A stretch of DNA of 64,000 bases from Halomonas sp. CH40 (GTDB taxonomy: Bacteria > Pseudomonadota > Gammaproteobacteria > Pseudomonadales > Halomonadaceae): assembly GCA_041875495.1 (NCBI GenBank), contig CP112982.1, forward strand, positions 682,001 through 746,000. Reading direction: 5' to 3'. Positions 1 to 7,722 of this stretch are shown one piece after another. Each line of letters starts with the position of its first letter. Positions within the stretch are counted from its first letter, which is position 1. The translations under genes and the position numbers were made by a program. The notes beneath the pieces are model-generated. The model saw only the letters and a list, made by a program, of their open reading frames with translations, was not told the origin of the DNA and searched no databases.

Positions 1-652
1 CTAACCGCTTGAACATGCCTTCCAAGCGGTACAGCGGCAAACCGTCTGCGTACTTGGAGGTGATCACGTACGCTAGCAGTGACGTCGACGCCGTGCACTT
101 GCCTAGCGGATGAACCGGACGCTCCGCAGTAAGGAGATGGTCGTTGCCCTCAAGCGGGAACACCGCTTTTTCCTGCCAGTATTCGAGGACTTTCAGCTGC
201 GCGGGGATGAACTGAAGCTCTTCTTTTACCTTGGCGAAGAAGGTCTTGGTCGCCCCGACTTTTTCTTCTTCGCTGAGCGTAAGCTCAATACGCTCACGGA
301 CCAGAGTGTCGGAGAAGCCACGTTGGCGACGTTGACGTGAGGGACGCGGCGCGTCTTGCTCTTCGACATCGTCGGGTAACTGATCGCGTAGCGCCTCGAT
401 GTCAGCTTCCAACTCCGTCTCATCGAACAGATGAGCCTGGTTCGCAGACTTTTCACTGCGCGCGGCGAACTGCTGAATGCGCTGCAAGCGCAGCTTCTCT
501 TCGAGCAATTGAATATAGAGATTACGTTGCTGTAACGCCGTCTGTTGAGCCGTCACCTGTTGCTGAAGCCCCGCCACAAGAGCCACTACCTCAGCGGCGG
601 AGAGGCCACTGAGATCAGGCAGTTGGGAGGAGACTTCGGGGTGCTTTTTCAT
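1..652 (-). CDS. tnpC: IS66 family transposase TnpC, 5' part (runs off window)
   Basis: From the ATG at 650-652 the minus strand is open to the window edge (217 codons). The N-terminus carries a Gln/Leu-rich helix (about residues 25-55) followed by LQRIQQFAARSEKS, the linker typical of IS66 TnpC. The DDE catalytic domain lies outside the window. It follows tnpA and tnpB on the same strand, which is the standard IS66 order. TnpC is the DDE transposase of this family; TnpA and TnpB are accessory proteins. The visible part is intact. Confidence 0.9.
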   Translation of the reverse strand, partial: MKKHPEVSSQLPDLSGLSAAEVVALVAGLQQQVTAQQTALQQRNLYIQLLEEKLRLQRIQQFAARSEKSANQAHLFDETELEADIEALRDQLPDDVEEQDAPRPSRQRRQRGFSDTLVRERIELTLSEEEKVGATKTFFAKVKEELQFIPAQLKVLEYWQEKAVFPLEGNDHLLTAERPVHPLGKCTASTSLLAYVITSKYADGLPLYRLEGMFKRL

Positions 653-708
653 GGGCCAATGATACCAGATTCGGTGTGTTAAAGCACTGAAAATAAGAGC
701 TTTATGGC

Positions 709-1044
709 CTATCCGACGCTGTCGTAATGCAGTGTTTTATGGCCGCGCATCAGGGTGATATCGTAGCCATCCAACAGCCAGTTGATCTGCTCGCCAGTCA
801 ACGCCATAACGTCATCCGAGGGGCCGGGCCACTTGAAGCGCTCCTCGGCCAGCGCCTTGTAGTAGAGCACGAAGCCATTGTCTTCCCACATCAGGCACTT
901 GATTTTATTTCGCTGCCGGTTAGTAAAGGCATACAGCGCCCCGCTAAAGGGGTTGTGTCCCAGTTCTTGCTCCACCAGTAACGCCAGGCCGTTGGCTTGC
1001 TTGCGAAAATCGACCGGTGCGCGGTACAGGTAGATCTCGGGCAT
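709..1044 (-). CDS. tnpB: IS66 accessory protein TnpB
   Basis: This 111-residue protein begins MPEIYLYRAPVDFRKQ and contains NRQRNKIKCLMWEDNGF and FKWPGP, all hallmarks of IS66 Orf2 (TnpB). I chose the ATG at 1042-1044 because homology begins exactly there; the frame extends further upstream but that part overlaps tnpA in another frame. It sits 32 nt after tnpA and 56 nt before tnpC. The family is required for IS66 transposition, with unclear biochemistry. Confidence 0.92.
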   Translation of the reverse strand: MPEIYLYRAPVDFRKQANGLALLVEQELGHNPFSGALYAFTNRQRNKIKCLMWEDNGFVLYYKALAEERFKWPGPSDDVMALTGEQINWLLDGYDITLMRGHKTLHYDSVG

Positions 1045-1076
1045 TTCCCACGCGGGGCGTAAATAGCGCGGCCGCT

Positions 1077-1397
1077 TCACAGTTGCCTCAGGATATCGCC
1101 CAGTAACGCCACGTTGCCCGCGTGCAAGCCCGTGACCGTGATACCGCCGGGCAGTGATACCGTAAGCCCCGTGGAGTCTATTTCTTTTGCGGTGCCGGTA
1201 TTGGAATATGCGACGGTGGCAAAACCGGCGACTGGCTCTTTTGTTGACGATGCGCTGGCCAAGAGCTTTTGACGCCAGTAAGAAAGCTGATGGTACTTTA
1301 GCGCTTGTTGCTTGCAAAACGCCATGCCGGACAAGCCAGAGGTTTGCCATTCGGTGACTTGTTGCTGCCAATATTGCTCACGTTCTTGATGCGTCAT
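1077..1397 (-). CDS. tnpA: IS66 accessory protein TnpA
   Basis: This 106-residue protein starts MTHQEREQYWQQQVTEWQ and contains SGMAFCKQQALKYHQLSYWRQKL, a helix-turn-helix-like region typical of IS66 Orf1 (TnpA). The C-terminal part (VSLPGGITVTGL...) is the usual end. It is the first gene of the element, about 80 nt from the terminal sequence at 1479. Length and frame are normal. Confidence 0.9.
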   Translation of the reverse strand: MTHQEREQYWQQQVTEWQTSGLSGMAFCKQQALKYHQLSYWRQKLLASASSTKEPVAGFATVAYSNTGTAKEIDSTGLTVSLPGGITVTGLHAGNVALLGDILRQL

Positions 1398-1465
1398 GAC
1401 ACCCCCTCACAAAGATCTGATGGCATCAGTGTGAGGGGATAAAAGCGAGAGCGGTAGATGCCGGT

Positions 1466-2575
1466 TTAAGGGCGCTTACGCCATTCCAGCCCAAGGCGCC
1501 ATACCGATAAAACATTGCGATGATTGATACTGTTGCTCTGGTAGTGTTTCTGCTGCCCTCTGGTTTTCACGCCCAGGCCAGCGACCATCATCGCCATATT
1601 GGCCAACATCGCGATCAGCAGCAGGATCTCGATACGCCTGCCCTGACGCGATTGATGCATACCAAAGCCCAGCCCAAAAAGGGGGCTTTTGACGTCGCGA
1701 AAACCTTCTTCGATCTGCATTCGTTGCCGGTAGATGGCGACCACTTTTTTCGCCTGTGTCGAGCGCTTCGGCAGATTAGTGACCAATACCCAGGGTTCTT
1801 CCTGACGGCGGGCGATGGCTCTGCTCGCACTGTCCTGAGAGGCCTGTCCACGCTTGTTACGATCTTTACGCCCCTTGGGCGATTGGTGATAGAGCACCAT
1901 CTGAGTCGTCAGTGGGTTGCTGCGCGCTATCTGAACTTCTCCAAGGGCACTGGGTACCGAGGTGGCTTGCTGAAACAATGAACTGACCGCCTGCCACGCT
2001 GCACCGGATGCCTGATAATGGGTGGGGCTACGTACACGCCCGACGTAATACCAGCCACGCTTCTCTACAGCGCGAAACCACGGGTTACGAAAACCGGCAT
2101 CGGTCACCAGCACAGGCGTTGCCCCTTCAGGCAACAGGCGGGCAATGGCTTCTAATAGATACGCTTCGCAATACGCACATCCATTTTTGTGATGAACCTT
2201 TTCAAAGATCGGCAATGAGCGCCCGGCAAAGGGGATAGCAGCACGCAGCAAAAATTGCTGCCCATAATGATCGATAGGCGACCAATCGACCAGAATCAGG
2301 GGACGTGTCATATGACCGATCAACACATTAGCCACCAGCCAATAAAACAAGGGGCGCTCCTCGTGCAAATGGTGGTTGCCCAATAGCCGGTCGACGCGCT
2401 TAATGGTATGCCGAGGCGCTACCGGCCCTGGCAAAGCACGCCCGAGCGCTGTTAACCCCAATCGACGATCCGTCAGCAAGGCACCCACCGTATCCAGAAG
2501 TGCTTGAAGACGTTTGGCATGTATTGAGGGGAGTGCTGATGTGAGCCAATTGTGTAAGAATCGTGGGGCCTGCAT
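1466..2575 (-). pseudogene. IS4-family (IS10-like) transposase, C-terminus cut off by IS66
   Basis: The protein from the ATG at 2575 has the IS10 layout: NIKRVDRLLGN-type helix region, LVDWSPIDHYGQ (first Asp), VTDAGFRNPWF (second Asp) and YRQRMQIEEGFRDVK (the Y-R-E-K signature with the catalytic Glu). Homology stops at VWRLGLEW; the last residues RKRP and the stop are read from the end of the IS66 element at 1466-1479. Roughly 35 C-terminal residues are missing compared with IS10 (402 aa). The DDE residues remain, but one IS end is gone, so the element should not move on its own. An upstream TTG-initiated extension exists but lacks homology. Confidence 0.88.
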
Positions 2576-2685
2576 GGGTCTCCTTAGGCATATTGTTTGT
2601 TTGGCGATTAACAACATGCCGACTCATGCAGGCTCCTTCAACATTACCTGCTGATTTTATTGAAATATTTGTGGGGATCCCTCAG
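1480..2685 (-). mobile_element. IS10-like element, truncated at its 3' end
   Basis: The outer end is at 2685: on the minus strand the element starts CTGAGGGATCCCCACA, very close to the IS10 terminal repeat and containing a GATC (Dam) site. The other terminal repeat is missing because IS66 begins at 1479. The target-site duplication therefore cannot be read. Confidence 0.8.
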
Positions 2686-2755
2686 TTTTAAAGGTGAAGT
2701 TAGCCTTAGTGTCTGATGTGGTAGTTGGCTCGCGGAAATGACGAGGCTCTTATCT

Positions 2756-2857
2756 GTCATTCCCGAGGGGGTAATCGGGAATCCACCTTGACCTTTCTCG
2801 CCGGAGCTTGAAACCCAAGGTCAAAATGGATTCCCGCTAAAAGCATGCGGGAATGAC
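2756..2857. repeat. Long imperfect palindromic (REP/MITE-like) repeat
   Basis: The left arm (2756-2795, GTCATTCCCG...TTGACCTT) and the right arm (2817-2857, AAGGTCAAAATGGATTCCCG...GGGAATGAC) are inverted copies around a 21-nt centre. The same modules occur at 3457-3488 and in tandem at 55810-56390. There is no coding capacity. The right end abuts the truncated toxin gene. Confidence 0.8.
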
Positions 2858-3038
2858 GGGGTGGTGGGCATGCGGGAATATCAGAGATGAGTTAAAAGTT
2901 CCTCTAGGTAACCGCTTGGAGTCCTTATCTGGCGACAGAAAGGGTCAGCACAGCATTCGAGTGAACGAGCAATACAGGATTTGCTTCAAATGGACTGACG
3001 CTGAGCCCGACGAAGTAGAGTTAACTGATTACCATTAG
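2853..3038 (+). pseudogene. higB: HigB (RelE/ParE-fold) toxin, N-terminus lost
   Basis: The frame ends in VPLGNRLESLSGDRKGQHSI...ICFKW...VELTDYH, the C-terminal half of HigB/RelE ribosome-dependent mRNA interferases. A HigB is about 92 residues; here only about 48 residues match (from about 2893), and the first codons come from the adjacent palindromic repeat. No missing N-terminal half is readable in any frame back to the IS end at 2685. The toxin is therefore probably inactive, although its antitoxin 9 nt downstream is complete. Confidence 0.75.
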
Positions 3039-3047
3039 AGGTGAAGT

Positions 3048-3365
3048 ATGGTCCGCATTCCTACACATAGGCAGCCGAGTCATCCTGGCGAAATGCTGGT
3101 AGAGGAGTTCCTGCGTCCAATGCACATTACGCAGCGCCAGCTAGCAGATGCTATTCATGTTCCTTATCAAAGAGTTAATGAATTAGTTAATCAGAAGCGT
3201 GGTATTACGCCTAGCACTGCGCTGCGTTTGGCTCGGTTCTTTGGTATCTCAGCCGATTTCTGGTTGAACCTGCAGGTCAGGTGGGATCTCTATAAGACGC
3301 AACAAGCCGAAGAGGATGAATTGGCGGAAATTCAAGATGTCACGCACTGGCAAAAGGTTGTTTAA
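3048..3365 (+). CDS. higA: HigA-family antitoxin (XRE helix-turn-helix)
   Basis: This 105-residue protein begins MVRIPTHRQPSHPGEMLVEEF, the classic HigA start, followed by an HTH (ITQRQLADAIHVPYQRVNELV, about residues 28-48) and FFGISADFWLNLQ. HigA neutralises HigB and represses the operon. It lies 9 nt after the toxin remnant in the usual toxin-first higBA order. It is full length and looks functional, but its partner is truncated. Confidence 0.92.
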   Translation: MVRIPTHRQPSHPGEMLVEEFLRPMHITQRQLADAIHVPYQRVNELVNQKRGITPSTALRLARFFGISADFWLNLQVRWDLYKTQQAEEDELAEIQDVTHWQKVV

Positions 3366-3456
3366 TCCTACAATTTACGCAGCAAATCGATTCGTCCTTG
3401 TACACTGCCATTCTTTATGATGCCCAGCAGCGTCGTTCCCAGAAACCCTCAGAGCT

Positions 3457-3488
3457 ATCATTCCCGCTAAAAGCCTGTGGAAATGACG
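3457..3488. repeat. Half copy of the GTCATTCCCG palindromic repeat
   Basis: ATCATTCCCGCTAAAAGCC followed by TGTGGAAATGACGGGG repeats the right arm of the 2756-2857 palindrome, including the CCCGCTAAAAGC core. It lies between higA and the Pot-type operon. Confidence 0.65.
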
Positions 3489-3571
3489 GGGTAGTATATG
3501 TCATGAAAATGCAATGCCGCTGTGCTTAGTATGTTGTGTTGCTTTTCTGGTTAACTAACAGGGGCTTTTTA

Positions 3572-4639
3572 ATGAAAACCATCATGCTTGCACTGACCGC
3601 AGGTGTTGTTAGCACTGTGGTGATGACGTCTACTGCCAGCGCCGAAACGCTGCGTCTTTTGACTTGGGGCGGCTACGCGCCTGAAGATGTCATCGAGAAA
3701 TTTGAGGCCGAGACGGGCCACACCGTCGAAGTGACCATGTCCAATAATGAGGAAATGATCGCTAAACTGCGCGCCACCGGTGGCAGTGGTTTTGACCTTG
3801 CCCAGCCTAGCCAGGACCGTATCGCGGGCCCGCAAGCTGAATTCGGCATCTACAAACCGATGGATATGAGCCGGATCAATGAAGACCTGTTCATTCCCTC
3901 TATGCTTGAAGCGACGAAAGCCAACACTACCGTCGATGGCGAAGTCTATGGTGTTTCGCACGTCTGGGGCACCAGCGGCCTGATTGTCAATGGCGCAGAA
4001 GCTGAAGGTGTGACGGATTACACCGACCTTTGCGATCCCGCACTCGAAGGCAAAGTCTCTTACCGCCTCAAGCGTCCGACACTGATTGGTTTTGCTTACT
4101 CAATGGGGCTCGACCCCTTTGCCGCCTATGGTGACGAGGCGGCTTATACCGAGATCATGAACCAAGTCGAGGCCAAGCTTGTTGAGTGTAAGCCGGTTGT
4201 TAAAACCTACTGGGACGGTGGTGACGAGCTGATCAATCTGGTGCGCTCCGGCGAAGTAGTCGCTGCAATGGCATGGGACACTGGCGGCTGGAAACTGAAC
4301 GCAGACAATGCTGACATCAATTTCGTCGCCCCTGCTTCAGGCGCTCTGGGCTGGATCGACACCTTTGTTCTGCCTGCTAAAGGTAGGGCTGATAATGCGG
4401 CCTATGACTGGATCAACTTTGTCATGCAGCCCGAGGTGTCGGCGATGATCACCGCATCCGCCGGTAACTTTACGGCATCGGCTGGCGCGGATGAATTCGC
4501 ATCCGATAAGATTAAAGCCCAATATCAGGCCAGCTTCCCACCCGAAGCCGTTAATAACATTAAATGGTATCCCCCGGTGCCTGCTGGTCTCGAAGCGATT
4601 GAAGGTGGCGTGCTGGACCGAGTGAAAGCCGCTCAGTAA
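3572..4639 (+). CDS. Periplasmic substrate-binding protein of a Pot-type (polyamine-like) ABC transporter
   Basis: 355 residues. The ATG at 3572 gives a clean signal peptide (MKTIMLALTAGVV... ending TASA before ETLRLLTWGGY). LRLLTWGGYAPEDVIEKFEAETG is the standard opening of PotD/PotF-type binding proteins, and GEVVAAMAWDTGGW and the C-terminal NIKWYPP fit the family. It binds substrate in the periplasm for the permease encoded by the next three genes. Spermidine or putrescine is only the family default; the exact ligand cannot be read. A strong terminator follows, so the binding protein may be expressed above the rest. Confidence 0.85.
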   Translation: MKTIMLALTAGVVSTVVMTSTASAETLRLLTWGGYAPEDVIEKFEAETGHTVEVTMSNNEEMIAKLRATGGSGFDLAQPSQDRIAGPQAEFGIYKPMDMSRINEDLFIPSMLEATKANTTVDGEVYGVSHVWGTSGLIVNGAEAEGVTDYTDLCDPALEGKVSYRLKRPTLIGFAYSMGLDPFAAYGDEAAYTEIMNQVEAKLVECKPVVKTYWDGGDELINLVRSGEVVAAMAWDTGGWKLNADNADINFVAPASGALGWIDTFVLPAKGRADNAAYDWINFVMQPEVSAMITASAGNFTASAGADEFASDKIKAQYQASFPPEAVNNIKWYPPVPAGLEAIEGGVLDRVKAAQ

Positions 4640-4652
4640 TCTCCTTAATCGT

Positions 4653-4686
4653 GGGCGGCCCATTTACGTGGGCCGCCCGTTTTTTT
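4653..4686 (+). terminator. Rho-independent terminator after the binding-protein gene
   Basis: GGGCGGCCCA / TGGGCCGCCC form a 10-bp GC-rich stem with a short loop, followed by GTTTTTT. It sits 13 nt after the stop and 22 nt before the ATPase start, so it probably limits read-through into the transporter genes. Confidence 0.85.
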
Positions 4687-4708
4687 GAATGTCTGGAAAT
4701 GTCTTTTT

Positions 4709-5836
4709 ATGACTGTTGCCCGCGATGATGCCCGCACCCAGGTTTACGATCTTGAATGCACCAATCTGACACGCCGTTTTGGCGATACGCTGGCAGTCGA
4801 TGATGTGTCGTTTTCGGTACCCGCTGGTTCGTTTTTCTCGATCCTGGGTCCCTCAGGCTGTGGCAAGACAACGATCATGCGCATGATTGCGGGTTTTCTT
4901 GAACCGTCAACCGGCGACATTGCGATCAAGGGGCGTTCGGTTCTCAATGCCCCACCCAACAAGCGCCCAGTCAATATGGTGTTCCAGCATCTCGCTCTCT
5001 TTCCGATGATGAATATCGAGGACAACATTGGCTATGGTTTGCGCCGGGCCGGAAATTCAAATGCCGAGATCGCCCAAAAGGTCGATGAAGTGCTCGATCG
5101 CATCGGCTTGCGCGGTATCGGCAAGCGAAGAACGGATGAGTTATCAGGTGGACAGAAACAACGTGTTGCTATTGCTCGCTGCATGGTGCTTGAACCTGAT
5201 GTGCTGCTGCTCGACGAGCCGCTGGGGGCGCTGGATCTTAAGCTGCGTGAGCGTATGAAGGTCGAGTTGAAGTCCCTGCAAGCTGCCTTTGATACCACTT
5301 TTGTTTACATTACCCACGACCAATCCGAGGCGCTGGTAATGTCCGACAGCATCGCAGTGATGAACGAAGGCAAGTTCGAACAGATCGGCAGCGGTCAGGA
5401 TCTCTACTACCGCCCACAGACGTCTTTCGTTGCCAGCTTCGTAGGTGACAGTAATGCCTGGTGCGGTAAGGTTCTGCGCGTCGAGGGAAACACCGTCGAG
5501 CTGCGTACCGATACCGGCTTGATCATGCGCGCGGCCACTAAGAGCGCGACCACTAAAGGGGCAGATGTAAAAATTTTCGTACGCCCCGAGGCGATTCGCA
5601 TCGGCCGCTGTTCCGATGATCTGGCCCAATTCGATAATCGGATTTCAGGCAGGGTCGGCAGCCTGCTGTTCAACGGTGCTGCCAGCCGCATCATCGTGAC
5701 ATGCGACAAGAGCGGCGGCGAGGTCGAAGTCACCCTGCCTCAATCGGGTGAATTCACCGATCTGCAACGTGGCGACTTCATTCATATCGGCTGGGCTGCT
5801 GATCAGGCCAATTGCTTTGATGCAAGGGAGGGCTGA
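4709..5836 (+). CDS. potA: Pot-type ABC transporter ATP-binding protein
   Basis: 375 residues from the ATG at 4709; the in-frame TTG at 4685 would start inside the terminator tail. Walker A is GPSGCGKTT (about residues 47-55), the signature is LSGGQKQRVAIAR, Walker B is LLLLDEPLGALD and the switch is ITHDQSEAL. A C-terminal TOBE-like beta domain (about 280-375) marks the PotA/CysA group of importer ATPases. It powers import through the two permeases downstream; its stop is 3 nt from the next start. Confidence 0.9.
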   Translation: MTVARDDARTQVYDLECTNLTRRFGDTLAVDDVSFSVPAGSFFSILGPSGCGKTTIMRMIAGFLEPSTGDIAIKGRSVLNAPPNKRPVNMVFQHLALFPMMNIEDNIGYGLRRAGNSNAEIAQKVDEVLDRIGLRGIGKRRTDELSGGQKQRVAIARCMVLEPDVLLLDEPLGALDLKLRERMKVELKSLQAAFDTTFVYITHDQSEALVMSDSIAVMNEGKFEQIGSGQDLYYRPQTSFVASFVGDSNAWCGKVLRVEGNTVELRTDTGLIMRAATKSATTKGADVKIFVRPEAIRIGRCSDDLAQFDNRISGRVGSLLFNGAASRIIVTCDKSGGEVEVTLPQSGEFTDLQRGDFIHIGWAADQANCFDAREG

Positions 5837-5839
5837 GCG

Positions 5840-6697
5840 ATGGCTAATAGCGCTCGCCTTGGTTTTATCCTACTGTTGATGCCACTCCTGCTCTGGCTGA
5901 TTCTGCTGATCCTGATTCCCCATATCGACATGCTGATGCTCAGTTTGCGCGAGCGTGTAGGCGTTGGCGAATACGCGGTCAGCCTTGCCAACTACACAAC
6001 AATCTTGACTGAACCGCTTTATATGCGCACCTTTATGCGCACAGCTGTGATGGCGATCATGGCGACACTCATCACTCTCTTGATTGCTTTTCCGGTTTCC
6101 TACTACATTGCCAAGATGGTGCGGGGTCGCGCACGCTCGATTCTCTTTTTGCTGTGCCTCATTCCCTTCTGGGTCTCCGAGCTAGTGCGCACCTTCGGGT
6201 GGATGATTCTGTTGCGTGAGACGGGTGTAATCTCGCAATTCTTGCAATGGTCAGGCGCCGTGTCGGGGCCGGTCGAAATGCTGTATAACGATGCGGCTAT
6301 CATGACGGGCCTAGTCTATACTTCGATGCTGTTCATGGTTGTTCCGCTGGTGACAACGCTTGATAGCCTTGACGATGCGGTGATCGAAGCGGGCTATGAT
6401 CTGGGTGGTTCGGGCTGGTCTGTTATGCGTGAGATCGTGATCCCCCATCCGGTGCCCGGCATCGTATCGGGCTGCATTGTTGTCTTTATGCTAAGTCTTG
6501 GTAATTATCTGACCCCTACTATGCTAGGCGGCAAGGACAGCCTTTGGTTTACTGAGATGATCTATTCGCAGTTTATCGTGCGCTTCAATTGGGAGCTGGG
6601 GGCCACTTTCGGCTTCATGCTGTTGGCAGCGTCGTCTTTCATTGTTTGGGCGATGTTGCGCCTAACGGGCCAGACGTTAGAAAGGACGATGGGCTGA
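5840..6697 (+). CDS. potB: Pot-type ABC transporter permease (PotB-like)
   Basis: 285 residues with an N-terminal membrane segment (LILLMPLLLWLILLILI) and about six helices in all. The EAA-type loop (EAGYDLGGSGWSVMREIVIPHPVPGI, about residues 185-210) contacts the ATPase. It follows the ATPase by 3 nt and overlaps the next permease by 1 nt (TGATG), indicating translational coupling. Confidence 0.9.
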   Translation: MANSARLGFILLLMPLLLWLILLILIPHIDMLMLSLRERVGVGEYAVSLANYTTILTEPLYMRTFMRTAVMAIMATLITLLIAFPVSYYIAKMVRGRARSILFLLCLIPFWVSELVRTFGWMILLRETGVISQFLQWSGAVSGPVEMLYNDAAIMTGLVYTSMLFMVVPLVTTLDSLDDAVIEAGYDLGGSGWSVMREIVIPHPVPGIVSGCIVVFMLSLGNYLTPTMLGGKDSLWFTEMIYSQFIVRFNWELGATFGFMLLAASSFIVWAMLRLTGQTLERTMG

Positions 6698-7548
6698 TGA
6701 TACCAACGATTCCCACATCTCGTGCGCTCAACGTCATCTGGGCGAGCTACGTTGTCCTCTTTTTCATCTACCTGGCACTGCCTTTGCTGGTCGTTGCCAC
6801 TTTTGCGTTCAATGACAGTCAGTTCCCGTCTTTGCCTTGGGAGGGGTTCACGCTCAACTGGTTCTTTGGCGATAGTGATCCTAAAATCGGTGTGTTTCAC
6901 GAACACAGCATCCTTGGTGCCATCGGGACTTCGACCCTTGTCGGTGTTTCCGTGGCTACCCTCTCGGTTGCTGTTGGCACGTCTAATGCATTTCTCTTTA
7001 ATCGTTACAAGTTTCGCGGGCGCGGGGTGCTGTATGTGTTAATGCTGTTGCCGCTAGTGGTGCCCGGTATCGTGCTTGGTATTTCCATTCTGGTGTTTTC
7101 CTCGACCTTAGCCAACGGGCTGTGGGAAGTGGCGAATATCGACGCGCAACTCCTGCGGCCAGGCCTTGCGCTGGTTATTCTGGGGCAGTTTTCTTTCATC
7201 ACCACTATCGCCACACTGGTCATCTCGGCACGATTGCAGAAGTTTGATATCACACTCGAAGAAGCAGCGTTGAACCTTGGAGCAAACCGCCTGACGGCCG
7301 TGCGTACCATTACTATTCCTTTTTTGATGCCCGCCATTGCCGGTGCGGCGGTTGTTGCCTTTCTCATGAGCTTCGAGAATTTTAACACCACGCTAATGCT
7401 GGTTGGGTCGGACGCACCATTGACCATTGCTATGTTTGACCGTCTGAAAGAAGGCTCGACTCCTCTGCTTAACGCCGTCTCGTTGATGCTGATGATCGGT
7501 TCGTCCCTTCTTGCACTGATCCTGATCGCCTTCCAAAAGCGTGGTTAA
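6697..7548 (+). CDS. potC: Pot-type ABC transporter permease (PotC-like)
   Basis: 283 residues from the ATG at 6697, which overlaps the potB stop. Six predicted helices and the loop EEAALNLGANRLTAVRTITIPFLMP (about 189-213) are typical of PotC/PotI. It completes the importer. Earlier in-frame starts lie inside potB and show no homology. A weak stem (GAGGGC...GCCCTC, about 7565-7586) follows, without a T-run. Confidence 0.9.
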   Translation: MIPTIPTSRALNVIWASYVVLFFIYLALPLLVVATFAFNDSQFPSLPWEGFTLNWFFGDSDPKIGVFHEHSILGAIGTSTLVGVSVATLSVAVGTSNAFLFNRYKFRGRGVLYVLMLLPLVVPGIVLGISILVFSSTLANGLWEVANIDAQLLRPGLALVILGQFSFITTIATLVISARLQKFDITLEEAALNLGANRLTAVRTITIPFLMPAIAGAAVVAFLMSFENFNTTLMLVGSDAPLTIAMFDRLKEGSTPLLNAVSLMLMIGSSLLALILIAFQKRG

Positions 7549-7722
7549 AGTATTGGCCAGAGGGCATCTTAGAATAACGAGCCCTCCCGTCGTTTGACTG
7601 TCTCAGAAAACGCTCGGATATTTCGTCCTCTCGCCACACGGCCCAAGACGTACCGGGGTAAAAACTGGATAATGGCGCCATTCGTCTAAAGGCGACTCTC
7701 ATTCATTTATCCGGGTATCAGC

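Larger units (their letters stand above)
1..1479 (-). mobile_element. IS66 family insertion sequence (one end inside window)
   Basis: tnpA, tnpB and tnpC lie in order on the minus strand. Read on that strand, the element begins at 1479 with GTAAGCGCCCTTAAACC, matching the GTAAGCG start typical of IS66 ends. The sequence just outside (1480 onward) is the coding region of an IS10-like transposase, so this element inserted into an older IS. The other end and the target duplication lie left of the window. Confidence 0.85.
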
